NCBI RefSeq assembly: GCF_037975245.1
Contig: NC_092568.1
Span: forward strand, 15,029,501-15,093,500
Origin: Apostichopus japonicus
Lineage: Eukaryota > Echinodermata > Holothuroidea > Aspidochirotida > Stichopodidae
DNA: 64,000 nucleotides
Direction of reading: 5' to 3'
This document shows positions 1 to 12,200 of this stretch, one piece after another; position 1 is the stretch's first letter; each line of letters opens with the position of its first letter. Position numbers and translations under genes: made by a program. The notes under the pieces were generated by a model. It was not told where the DNA came from and ran no database searches. It saw only the letters and a program-made list of their open reading frames with translations.

Positions 1-1224
1 GAGCTTCCATTGTCTTTTTAGAATCAAGTTCATGGGAATACTTAATTTTCATAAACTTACTAATGATTCTTTTGAGATCTGTCTGAATGGCAAATGCAGT
101 GTCTTTTTACAATGCACACACTCCAGTGTTTAATCACTGTCAAGAGACATGAATTCTCAGTTCTTATACTTCGAACCTAACATGTGTCATGTTCAGAGTA
201 ATCACACAGTGATCCTTTGTTACTATCTTTGCCAATTATGATTTTAGTACATTTTAAACTAGCAAGATGACTTTCTTGAAAGGTAAAAGATTCCTTCATA
301 GATGAAAACAAAAACCCTCATCTAGCATTCATATTTCTGAAAAATGGATGCCACATCTATTTGTTGGACTTGTTACAAGCTATTCGAATTGAATTAGTGT
401 AATGATGGAAGTTCTAAAAGACCAAGATGGAGTAATATACGCCAATTACTCATTTTATATTTTGTATCAAGGAATGGAGTCATACGTGGTGATATCAGTA
501 TCTGTTTGTTCAATCTTAGCATTTTAAGTCCGTTAAAGAGTGTACCTAGCATAAAGGTACATATACATTTCTATGCTTCAATTATGTATCTTTTAAAAAC
601 CATATTGGACAGTTTCAACCCAAACCTTTATCGTTAAGTACACGTTATAAAGCATTTTCACCATTGTTTGATAATTGTTTCTTTGTCTGAGCTTAAGAAA
701 CAAAACAATCTCTTTTGTTCGACTACATGTATGTCTTAAGATGACACTGAAGCGTTCTTTCTCAAGATTTTAAACTTTGTAGATTTACAATGCTAACGTA
801 AACACAGTGTTTTAAGATACAAAATGATTTTGGGTTTCTTATTTACAATACATAAACTGATTTTAATCTGCTCCAGTGTTTCCAGCGAAACAAAGTAACT
901 GCCAAGTTAAACACTGCTCACGATACAAAGTACTGACTGGATAAAAGGAAAAAGAATGGATAAAAGGAAACAGAATGGATTTGAGAATGCATTATAACTG
1001 TCAGGATCTCCCTCAAAGACTGAGTTTGCGTCATTTTTGTTTTGCTCAATGAAATGTTCAGTATTTGATACACCTACTAGTATACTAATCTCATTATTCC
1101 ATTGGCCTATGTAGCGGGAAGGAATTTGAATAATTCAGGATGTTCTTGATTGTTATAGATTGGTTTCTTGTGGTATCTTAACTATTTAAACTGCATAATT
1201 TTTTTTACATGTGGTGGGCACTTT
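1..1224. other. No gene recognised
   Basis: AT-rich sequence with no long open frame, no recognisable exon and no clear repeat. A short direct repeat (ggataaaaggaaa...agaatgga) lies near 940-980. Confidence 0.6.
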
Positions 1225-2690
1225 GCAGAAGAAAATTTGTATTGTATTGACATTTCTTTACTCTGTGGAATGCTACAAATGTCATGTCACAAGGCACATA
1301 TAGTCTGCATCGATATACAATTCATTAGGCCCATATAGGGCCGCATTGGGCCACCTATACTTTCTATCTGGTGGGACCTATGCAGAAGAAAATTTGTCTT
1401 GCATTGGCAGTTCTTTACTCTGTGGAAAGTACCTTTGCATTTAATATTGGTTTTGTGTGGTACCAACTATGATTGATCATGGCCCATTTGGGGGCCCTTT
1501 TTTAGTGTGTCTGTTAGCCCGTTTGTAGCAGAAAATTTGTCTGGCATGATGATTTCCATAGTCTGTAAGATCAACCCGAACATTCCAAACCGATTTTGAG
1601 TGGTACCTTGCATATTTAATCTGGGTCAATGCTACGATAATGGGCATTTTGGGCCAAATTTGGGGGCGTCTGGCGGGCCCTTAGCAGTAGAAAATTTGTC
1701 TGGCATAGGCCATTCAGTACTTTGTGGCATTCATGCATTAAGTTGACATTGGTTTCAAGTGGTACCTCGTTCGTTTGATCAAATGCATTTTTATGGGCCC
1801 TTTTGCGGCGTCTGGCGGGCCCTTTGTAGCAGAAAATTTGTCTGGCATGATGATTTCCATAGTCTGTAAGATCAACCCGAACATTTCAAACCGGTTTTGA
1901 GTGGTACCTTGCATATTTAATCTGGGTCAATGCTACGCTAATGGGCATTTGGGCCATATTTGGGGGCGTCTGGCGGGCCCTTAGCAGCAGAAAATTTGTC
2001 TGGCATGGGCCATTCAGTACTTTGTGGCATTCATGCATTAAGTTGACATTGGTTTCAAGTGGTACCTCGTTCGTTTGATCAAATGCATTTTTATGGGCCC
2101 TTTTGGGGCGTCTGGCGGGCCCTTTGTAGCAGAAAATTTGTCTGGCATGATGATTTCCATAGTCTGTAAGATCAACCCGAACATTCCAAACCGGTTTTGA
2201 GTGGTACCTTGCAGATTTAATCTGGGTCAATGCTACGCTAATGGGCATTTGGGCCATATTTGGGGGCGTCTGGCGGGCCCTTAGCAGCAGAAAATTTGTC
2301 TGGCATGGGCCATTCAGTACTTTGTGGCATTCATGCATTAAGTTGATATTGGTTTCAAGTGGTACCTCGTTCGTTTGATAAGATGCATTTTTTTAGGGGC
2401 CCTTCTTGGGCGTCTGGCGGGCCCTTTGCAGCAGAAAATTTGTCTGGCATGGGCCATTCAGTACTATGTGGCATTCATGCATTAAGTTGACATTGGTTTC
2501 AAGTGGTACCTCGTTCGTTTGATCAGATGCATTTTTGGGCCCCCTTTAACCGGCCCCAGGGGCCACATGCAGCAGAGCGACCACGGCAGACATCCACTTT
2601 TGGATATACTGGGTTTTTCCACAAATGTTCCAATACTCAGATATTGGTACCTCGTTCGTTTGATCAAAGTGCACTGGGCTGCCGGTCTAT
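1225..2690. repeat. Dimeric satellite, 300-bp higher-order unit
   Basis: The anchor word GAAAATTTGT occurs at about 1231, 1388, 1531, 1690, 1832, 1990, 2132, 2290 and 2434. The spacings alternate between ~158 and ~142 bp, so two related monomer types form a 300-bp dimer. The units at 1800-2400 are almost identical to each other; those before 1500 and after 2450 are more diverged, as expected at the edges of an array. Each unit carries GGCGTCTGGCGGGCCC, and the alternate units carry the GTGGTACC word. A minus-strand open frame of 150 codons (1886-2338) runs through it only because 300 is a multiple of three; I do not call it a gene. Confidence 0.9.
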
Positions 2691-3049
2691 TAGTAAATTA
2701 TAACTTTAAGAACAAATGAATGAGCTAGATCTTTCATTCTCTGGACAATCTCCACACATACTCCTTATACTCTTGCACTGGCCAACAAAGGGATGCAAAC
2801 TTTAAGCATCGGTTGATAACTATGCATATGGTGAATGACTTTGCAGTTACAATCATGCAAACAAATATTGCTTTTAGATGACAAAAAACAAAGTGATTTA
2901 GTGATAACTGTGCTGCTTGTGAACAGTATTTTCGACCCAGGCCTAGCATTAATAAGCTGAACGCATAAGGTGGTCCATATGTATTCCATTAACATGTAAG
3001 GCCTATGAGCTAGGATAGGTATTTGAAAAAAAAACATGTTACACAACTT

Positions 3050-3845
3050 CCATTGCAGATTCCATCAAAATCAGGTGTACATGTGCCTCCTGCTGAAATG
3101 CAGATGAAAATAATACTTAGGTGGTGAAATTGTCACCACTCGTGTCCTACAAGGACTCTTACAGAAATTGAAATGAACCTGATATTTCTATTGATTTAGC
3201 CACCTTCTCAGATCCCTTTCTTTCAAATTATGGTCTTATACCAAAATACTCCTATCATTTGGTCAAATAAGTTCATGATAACATGTGGGATAAAACAAAA
3301 GCAAATTGTTGTGCATTTTTATTTGCTCTTTTTTCAATTGTTTCTCTCAACAACCAGCTATCCTCCTGAATAGAAATTTATTCACCCACCCTCAAATTTG
3401 TGAAAGAGATTACACTAGGCCTATATTAGTTTTTTAGGTCCATTCTGGTCACTATTCTAGCAATACTACAGTATATCACCAAGCAGTGTCTACATGTGAT
3501 AATACATTAATTGCAAATTTAATATAAATGATATAAACTTGGTCCATGGAGCTATAATCCCAGGTTTATAGCTCCATGGTTTAACCTGCACTAATTTAAT
3601 TGCAACATTGTTTTGTGCATATACTAACAACCTTAATTACTGTGGAAGAATGTTTAATGAATATTCATACCATAACCATGTACATGTTTGCATAATTAAA
3701 ATATCACCAGCAAAGAGGCCCATTAAACTTATTAAAAATTATTAGCCAACACAGCTAACCTTCTGACAATGAAGTGATGGGCAGGTGGCCAACTGATTAC
3801 CTATAGCATATATTCGACCTGCTGCAGTGTCTGTGCACATCCCGG
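3050..3845 (-). other. Possible small Cys-rich exons (speculative)
   Basis: Two minus-strand stretches read as Cys-rich peptides. At about 3845-3756 the peptide contains GAGMCTDTAAGRIY followed by CPSLHC. At about 3093-3040, after a good polypyrimidine tract and AG, it contains GGTCTPDFDGICNGSC and runs on to a stop. The composition resembles EGF-like or other secreted Cys-rich domains, but neither is long enough to assign and the phase between them is untested. They could be chance. Confidence 0.15.
3544..3579. repeat. Perfect 14-bp hairpin
   Basis: CCATGGAGCTATAA at 3544-3557 is followed after 8 bases by its exact reverse complement at 3566-3579. No larger element was identified around it. 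Confidence 0.85.
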
Positions 3846-5071
3846 CACCAATATATTAAAAAAATATGGGAAAACCTCTAAAAAGAAAGAGATAATAAAG
3901 TAACACTCATTAATTTAATTGATCCTCCAAATGGACAAGACAGGGACCCCCCCCTCTCCCTTGCTACCTTGTGTTTTAACTAGTAAGGGGACTAATCCCA
4001 GGACATATCTTTCAGAAAATCTGAAAAGTCCTATCCTGAAGATTTTTTTTTTTTTTAACCTAGCCTAGCAATTTCAAACACATAATCATTATTGAAATTA
4101 AAAGCTTGTATACTCATGGTAGCATGGGTACACAATACACAGCTGATATGTAACTGACAGCTGATCTGGGAGTTTTAGCAGCTACCAGAGTAACAAAAAT
4201 TATACCAAGTAGGCTTTATTTCAGAGATTGCCAATCGGAGTGGCTTGAATTTGAATAAAGCAAATTATTTGCAAATAGGGTTAACTCTCGAAGTCCTACT
4301 CCTAGCTAGGCTACAGTAGGCTAGCCTATAGTAGCCTAATACTATTTGTGTCTTGCCGACTAATTATGCATCACGATATTCTCTAACACTAATAAAGTTT
4401 AGACTTTTCAGTTCTACTCTTAGGTGATTACAAATAATAAAATATACCTATAATCTGCAAGGCCCAAATGGCCAATGCACTTAGTTCAAGTTATATGCAT
4501 ATCTATGGAATCATTTTCTTCAGTGGAAATAATTCCTAAAAGTTTTATACAAATAAACAAATAATACACTTACCGCCAAACCCTTCTTGTAAGCTTTAAT
4601 TTTGTGGGAAGTTTGGCCAAGGGCCTATCTTCGTTGCCATGTGGGCCGACGTAAACTAGATCGGCATCTCCCGTCAGTCTAAAACTCTTCGATCTTCCCC
4701 TTATCGATCTTTCTAGATTTATCGTAGACTTTTCAGGTTACAGTCCTGACGAAAGATATTTTCCAATGCTAATGTAGGCCTACTCGTCATCGGTATCCAG
4801 GTCAGGAGAAGTCATCTTGTAATATCAGATCGGGCTAAGTAAGTTAACGGTCTCAACTCTTAATGCAATTACTGTGCGTGCATATATGCAGCTACTAAGA
4901 AATTTTGGGCCTGCGACATGTAACGACGTAGACGGCATATTCGGCTTACTTCACTGAGTAAACAGCAGTATACATTTTACAGTAGAATGCAAATACGCAT
5001 GTCACACCTAGAACGTAGAGCGGGAGATTTCCACATTTCCCGCGTACTGAATAAAATATATTAACTCTGAC

Positions 5072-5099
5072 CAGGGAGTTTTTCAATAACAACTCCCTG
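5072..5099. repeat. CAGGGAGTT hairpin, copy 1
   Basis: CAGGGAGTT (5072-5080) is followed by AACTCCCTG (5091-5099). The same stem, with a similar short loop, recurs at 11444-11472, so this is probably a dispersed element rather than a chance palindrome. Confidence 0.6.
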
Positions 5100-5940
5100 C
5101 TCTGACCCCGGATTTGACCTCCATGCTCCGGATGGCGGGGAACTATCGCCGCCGCGTATCGGTTAAAATACATTTACCTTCGACCTACATGGTTGATCTT
5201 TCTCCAACGTTTAGAAATTCCGACCTTCCAAACAACTACCCTAATGGTAGTAACGATTGATAAGCAGCAGATCTCAGACAGACATGACTACTTAGTTCGG
5301 AAGATAAGTTTAACATTCATTATGCAGCCTTAATTCTGACAGTCGACGATCGAAATAGAGCAAGGGAAAGTGTCCCTGAGACACTATTCACGCAAATGAG
5401 ACACTATTTCCTAGTAATAAGTGTCCTACGGACGCCCGGACACTCATTACTGCCACACCAGCACTGAATAAGTCATTACTCGCCACATCTGATGTGCTTG
5501 ATCTACCAACCAATGAACACATTGCTTTAAAGCCAACACACATGTTCTCTGTACAAAAAGCATCTAAGCAGAATGCAAGCAGAGCAAACTGTACAGGCTG
5601 TCTAGCCTGTGAGGTCACTTACGAATGATGTTATGCAACAGCAGATTTTTTTTTCAAAATATAACATGCACTGACAAGGTGATATGGGAGCACTGAAGTT
5701 GATAGATCAACAAAATGAATTAAGACCAAAAATTGATTTACAAATTTCTGCAAATGCCCCAACTCCCAGCGGACTAACGAATAATGCAATACATGTGCTC
5801 TATTTATACTTCTAGTACACTAGATTTTTTCTTATCAACATTCTGTGATTTGAATCCACCAAAACCAATATAATACTGGTACCTACTTTAGGCTCATAGT
5901 CACATGCACAATTTGAAAACTGTAATGGTCTCCAATTAAC

Positions 5941-5990
5941 TCAAAGCACACACATTCACCTGCACCCAAGCACACACACACACCCAATAA
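5941..5990. repeat. CA-rich microsatellite
   Basis: An interrupted (CA)n run with several ACACAC blocks. Confidence 0.8.
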
Positions 5991-6150
5991 AAAAAAGTAT
6001 GTGTACATACATACTCATACAACTAGCTACCTCAGTTATAAAACTAGGTGGCATATGACACTTGCATGCCTGTTCTGAAAAATGTATAGTAAACCAGAAA
6101 TGCTGTATGAGAGGAAGCAGACAACTTGTCAGAAGCGTGCATGTGTTTAC

Positions 6151-6228
6151 CTGGCAATGAAGTTTATGTCCATATGCATGAAATACAGGCAGTGCCATAT
6201 CAAAACCTCCAAATTCTGGCATGTTCTT
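6151..6228 (-). CDS. KDZ exon with ALPVFHAYGHKLHCQ
   Basis: 26 codons, phase 0 at both ends, with a CACAG acceptor and a GTAAAC donor. The peptide PEFGGFDMALPVFHAYGH is the His-containing motif of the KDZ catalytic region. Last exon of the gene that I could find. Confidence 0.75.
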
Positions 6229-9200
6229 CTGTGGACAAAGAACAACTGTTGATGTTTTCAAATTCAAAATATAAATTGATAATTCTTACCAAATGTCATT
6301 GTCCATCTATTGCAATTGTGGAGAAGCATATTTTGTGGTTTCACAAAATGGCTGATGACTCTTACTGAAAGTGAACTTTGACCTTAGCTTCCTGAGCACT
6401 AGTAATGCCCCTATTGTGGTGATCACTGTGATAAATTTTCACGACAGAATGCAGGAATAGTAGCATTCTATTTGTAGTTATTGACATACGGATAGGCAGA
6501 CGTACAGACATGGTGGATAGACAGACAGATGGGCAGACCGACTGTCAGACAGATCTATAGACAGATAGTTTCAGATAGATGGATCTGAAATTGGGCGATG
6601 TCTACGTCCTTCGAATTTGCACGCAATATCATAAATGACATGATAGTGCAATGTACTGCCACCAACCAACCTCTTTAACAGTAGTGCCGGGTATGCATAC
6701 CTGCAAAAAGGAAAAAATTACCTAAAAGTGTTACCATGGAAAAAGCTGCTAGTATACCTTTCAATTCTTGTGCCCTCTTAGGACTTGAGAGAAAATTCTA
6801 ATTGTTAGTTCAAGGCTTTAATAGGATGATCCTTATCTAGAATAACTGTGGAAAGTACAGAGCTCATATCATACCATGGCAAGTCTATTAATTAATACAA
6901 GACTGCTTTTGCAATATAGGGTGCTAAATTTAGGCCAATAATGCAGATCTTCAAGTACTGATATAATCTAAATCTGCAGATACCAGTGATTAGCTATGTA
7001 TGACCAAGTGATCATGGTAGGCTGTATACCTACGTTCACAATGTGTACGTTCAGTAATATATAATAGGGAATCACCTGTGCATGTACTTGTGAGAGTGCT
7101 TATGTTGCGGAAATAGAAGTGCTAACTGCTCCCAATTCGCACACATAACATCATTCACCTAATAGATGCGCTCAAAAAATGGTGCTTTGAGTGAGAAACT
7201 GGTGAATATTTTAAACTAGATTTGTACAAGCAGAAAACTTTCAAATGGGGACAAGTTTCACTTGGTTAGAAAGAGAAATAAGAACTATGACGACAATGTA
7301 TCAAAATCTTCCATCAGAAAATGCTTTAAATTGTTCACTAGAATTATCCATTCCCTTTTCATGCTTGGGATGAGTAAATAGAAGAGCATGATCAGAAGCA
7401 ATCTATGCTACTGAAGCGAACCGCGGATGGCGGGGGAAATTACCGGATTTAGGGTCCTACGCTTCGAACTCACAAGTTATCAATGAGGAGGCAAGAGTTT
7501 TCTTGCGTTGAAACAACGACTGACTTTTTATTACAAACTCAACAAAATGGTAAATGAAAATATACACATGGACAAATCATGATACATGACAATATACGGT
7601 AAATGGCTTTATATAATAAATGGCTTAAGGGTCTCTTTACTCTTATTTAAACTCTGTCTTTACTCGGGGAAAAACCTATACTCAATACTACGAAAAATGC
7701 ACAGAACCTATGCCCAAACTGTGACATATTAATACACAAATACAATTAAAGACTCAATAATAGTATCCTGCAATACGACATTGCACTTGTACAATACAGT
7801 ATAAAAATGTATAAGTGTGTATAAAGAATAATGTAAAATGAACATTATGAAATAAACTGCATAAATAATAATAAACGTTGCGAATTTTTTCCTCCGAATC
7901 CACAACCTCAAGAGACTTGGCACTCCATAGCTATCCATAAAGGCTAAGATTAGAAGGACAAGCTCTTGAGACAACTCTGTAGTGACAACAGTAAACAATA
8001 TGTTCAAGATACAAAATACAAATACGTACACTCTTTACACTGCGAGCAGTACAATACTGAAATACAGGTACAATAAAATAATAATCAATACAACTCAACT
8101 GTCAATACAGTACAAAACACTTTCTGGATACTTCACGTGACTGTATATAACTCTCTGTATATAAACTCAACCTAACCGTTACTGTCACTCTACAGTATAA
8201 AGGTACACAATACTACTAGCACCCATGTGCTTAACGATACACAACCACTGATCTACACAGTGTACACAACGCACGCTATAAACCCATAGGACCAAGGTCC
8301 AAAACACAACCTAACATACGTACTTTGCACGGTGAAGTACAACCTAGCCAGAGGGGCAACAATTACAACTTCGATTCAATTTATCAACAATAAGGTTACG
8401 TACGGCAGTATAAAACAATAATAATATGTATTACTTAAACTCTTACTAAACTGAAGTCAGCTCACTCGCGGATAACAAGACGAAGGAGACTCTTCGCTCG
8501 CGGTAAAGGAGGTCGCGTACATCGAGACTCATCAACGCTAACTCTAGCCAGCTCGCTATAGAGGTTGGTATGATCCGCCATCTTGGTAACCAGCGACTTC
8601 GAGCCAGAAGTCAAACCATCCAAAAACCTGAGGCATCCTGCCTCTGAGAAGGGTGACATCTCCTTCCTGACTCCAGATAGTAAAGATACAGGTAAATCTG
8701 GGCTATTGACGACCCAAGATTATGTGAAATATGACCAAAATATGAAAGGGATAACGAGGCGATGCCCCGGAGCTCTGCAGGGACGATGCTCGCCATACAA
8801 CACCGTGTACAGAACTGAAGAAACACGTGTATACAACTAACGCTACAAACTGGCTATTACGAACTATTACGTAATACATGCAAATACTGAACGGGTGCAC
8901 ATAACAAAATTTCACTTCACTACACTACACCAATTTCTCAGACATACTAAATATACAACAGTTTGATATCCATGTTACCACAATGGCCAAGTTACATTAC
9001 ATCAACATATATGGTGTGTAAAGAGTACAGAAACCAATTACATACAATTTAACACGCAGCGTATGGAGGGCATACACTTTCGATACATGTGCAGGCTTCT
9101 AGGATGACAAGATCAATGAATGCATTGATTCGATTGTGGATACTCAGTGTGCTTTGCACCTCTGATACATCTTATCATCACTAAGAAAAGATGTTTACAT

Positions 9201-12200
9201 CTCTAAAAGGATATAGTAGTTGGGTCTGAAGAAAAGCATAGTCTTCAAATAAAAAAAGGGCAAAGAACAGCAGTTCAGGACTTCATTCAGGAATGCTCAC
9301 GACAACCACCAGCATATCTCATTGTGTTCATGTGATGAATAACCTTCAAGATTTACTACAAACAATGCACTAGTTTCTGAAGTATGCAAACTAAATTTCA
9401 TCCCTGATAGTCAAAGAGTTGTTGCAAGTCGAGTTTGACATGCAAATGTGCCAAATAGGTTTGAAGTTTTGGTTTACATCACTTGAACTTTACTTATATC
9501 ATCATAAATCAAAGCAACACAAACATTATGCATTTGTACTATGCCTACTAATCCATTTCATCAGACCTATCGTCAAGGAAGTGTTTGTGGCGCAGAGCCC
9601 ATGAAAAGATATTTCAGTAATTATATTCCTTTGTTTAAGATACAATAACTTATGGAATAAGATTATGTGAGAAATAACAATTTTAATAAATTTGATTTGT
9701 TTATTTTTTTACATCTGAATTAAATTTCTCACTCAGAGTAAATTATATACTTTTGAGAGAACTTGAGTTACAATCATAGCACAACTTGATATACTCACCG
9801 TTCACCATGGCGCATGCTTAAGAAAAGGCGAGGAATACCATGTCTACATGCACAGCCGAATACACCCTTTGATGACAAGTTTGCGGATTTGTTCTTTGAG
9901 CGAATTGTATTGGCTGCCTGGAAGTTGCTACAATCCTAGAGATATGACACAAAATACAACACTATGTACATCAAAGGAGATTGCACATTTCAAATGTGGC
10001 TAAAATGAATGTACTTGAATAATGTCTCAAGAAGTTCAGTATTTTTGAAACAACTGAAAACAAGAGAACACAAAAGAGGATAGACTCGAGTGCACCAACT
10101 GTGCAAAACTGAGAGACATACTTGTTACGTAGATTGCAAGTGTAGGAATGCAAAGATAACAATTATAGCCATTTGAGGGCAATAACTCCGTTTAGTTAGA
10201 TAAACACCCCCCCCCCCCCTCCTTTTGTCCGAAATGATTTGGTTGCCTGCAAAAGCTGTACCATTTTAGCTGATCAGAGTTGCAGATATACATTATGGTA
10301 GATTTCAGATGAGAGAATTTTATGTATATTTTTTCTTCAATGAATACAAATAATGTGTTTCAACAAGAGAAAAGCTCAACATTATTGTTTAAGAATGTGA
10401 GTTTATCATTGGACACTACATCATTAACTGATCATAAGTATCTGAACTTTGAACTAGGCAAAAAGAAAATACTTGAACTTTCAAAGTCTTTGTTTTCCAA
10501 GTGTGTAAGTCTCCTACCATAGTGTCTTCTTTGTTCACTTCATCAGATTGGTAGCTGTCTACAAAAGAATTAACTTCTTTATCATCAAGGAAGTACCTTG
10601 TAGAATGCTTCGGTGGCTGTGAACTTGTGCCTGAGTTGCTCTTTCTGACAAGACCAAAATTGGCATCAAAACTGACAAAAATGTTCCCCTCTTCCTATAA
10701 GGGGAGTAGAAAAAAGTAAAAAGAAAGATTACCATAAACTGTAAATGAAATTGACACATGTCATTCTGCATGTAAATAGTGGTGGGATCAACATAAAACC
10801 ACATGTTTACAGGCACAAACCTCTTGATAAAGATGGCAAGACAAACAAGATTGAAGAGGGATTATGTATTGGCGTTAATCCACGCTATTCTGTCCTCTCA
10901 AGGGACTTGATATAAATATTACTATCTGCTTATAATTTTTTGCAGGATTCCACTTGTTAAGTGTGCAAACAAAGCATCATTTAAATTTGGAGAGAGTGCA
11001 ACAAATCTACTTTTCATGCTTGATTTAAAATGAAATGGTCCATGTATGTTTATTCCAACACTGTAACTTCATATGCTTTCATGATAATATATTATTTCTT
11101 GTTACTTTTTTAATATTAGCAATTAAGGCAAAAATTAAAGCAACATTTTGCATTTGTTGCCATTTTCCACTTTTCTGACATGTCCATAGAGGTTTTTACA
11201 TAAATCACTCACAAAACAGCAAACTAAGATATTAGCCAAATTTTTCCCTGCAAGCAGCATTAATTGGCGAGTAATTAAGGACATTTGCAGATAATGAGAA
11301 AAGTGTATAACGACAAAATCCACATTTAAAATTAATCGCATGCAGTTCCCCAAAAAACCTGCTAGTTTGAATTCAACCAATCAGAGATGCAGGTTTAGTT
11401 ATGAGCCGTTGCTAAAAATAGATTCAAACGTTGAATTGGTACAACCAGGGAGTTGTTATGGAACTCCCTGGTACAATTGCCCAACGGAAAAAATCTTTGA
11501 GAAATCAAAGTTGAAAGTTGTAAATTTTTTGACTTTCTATGCCACCATTTGAAGTAAGATTTGAATAGATAAGCTAGTTATGTATGTCGTTATTGCATCG
11601 TGGAGTCAATGAGGTTGAGAAAGTTCATAGAAAAGGACGCAAAATGCTGCTTTAAGACACCCTGTGATATGTTAAGAAGTATTCTCCAATGTGTGATGGA
11701 CAATTAGTGATGGACTTCAGCATTGGTTCTCCTGGTGTTAGCATGAAATATCTTTGAATGAGCTGTCACAAATATTTAGAGCATGCAATAAATATTCCAA
11801 CTAAAAATTCCACTGTAGAGACATTGAAATTTGCACTACAGGAGCATTCTATGCAATAATCATAACTACAAACTTTATAGAAAAGCAGAATACCCTAACA
11901 ATTTTATTTTTTTGAGCTGTAGCAAATTTATAGCTACATTTTTGCCCAAAATTGACAGCTGAGAATCCAATAACTTATAGATAACAGGGGGGGGGGTGGG
12001 CAAGTGAATCCTCAAGATACAAAATGATGCAAAATGTTTAATATTAAAGTACTTAAATATTTGCAAACATTTCTTTGTATTCCTATTCTTAGATCAGGAA
12101 CGGCATCGTCATCCCCTGTGCTGCCAATGATTGAAGGATTCCTGTAATGCTATTATAACTTACCAGTTGCAAACCTTTGTATAAATTGAATGCAAGTGTT

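Larger units (their letters stand above)
2701..6150. other. No confident gene; a few splice-like fragments
   Basis: Mostly AT-rich. On the minus strand a block ending near 4572 stops at a consensus donor (GTAAGT) but has stops in its frames, so at best it is an untranslated exon. On the plus strand 5385-5630 has a hydrophilic open frame between two TGA stops without convincing splice sites. Poly-T and poly-A runs and a CA-rich stretch at 5941-5990 are also present. Confidence 0.4.

Noticed and set aside
1886-2338. 150-codon minus-strand open frame
   Set aside because: It is the satellite read in a frame that stays open because the unit is 300 bp; the peptide simply repeats every 100 residues.
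5385-5630. Plus-strand hydrophilic open frame as an exon
   Set aside because: No convincing splice sites and a stop at each end; contains short internal repeats (GAGACACTATT).
6126-6368. 80-codon plus-strand open frame
   Set aside because: Overlaps the minus-strand KDZ exon at 6151-6228, which has family motifs and proper splice sites.
10200-10222. Poly-C runs here and near 63242, and poly-G near 11989 and 56881
   Set aside because: Simple homopolymers without further structure.
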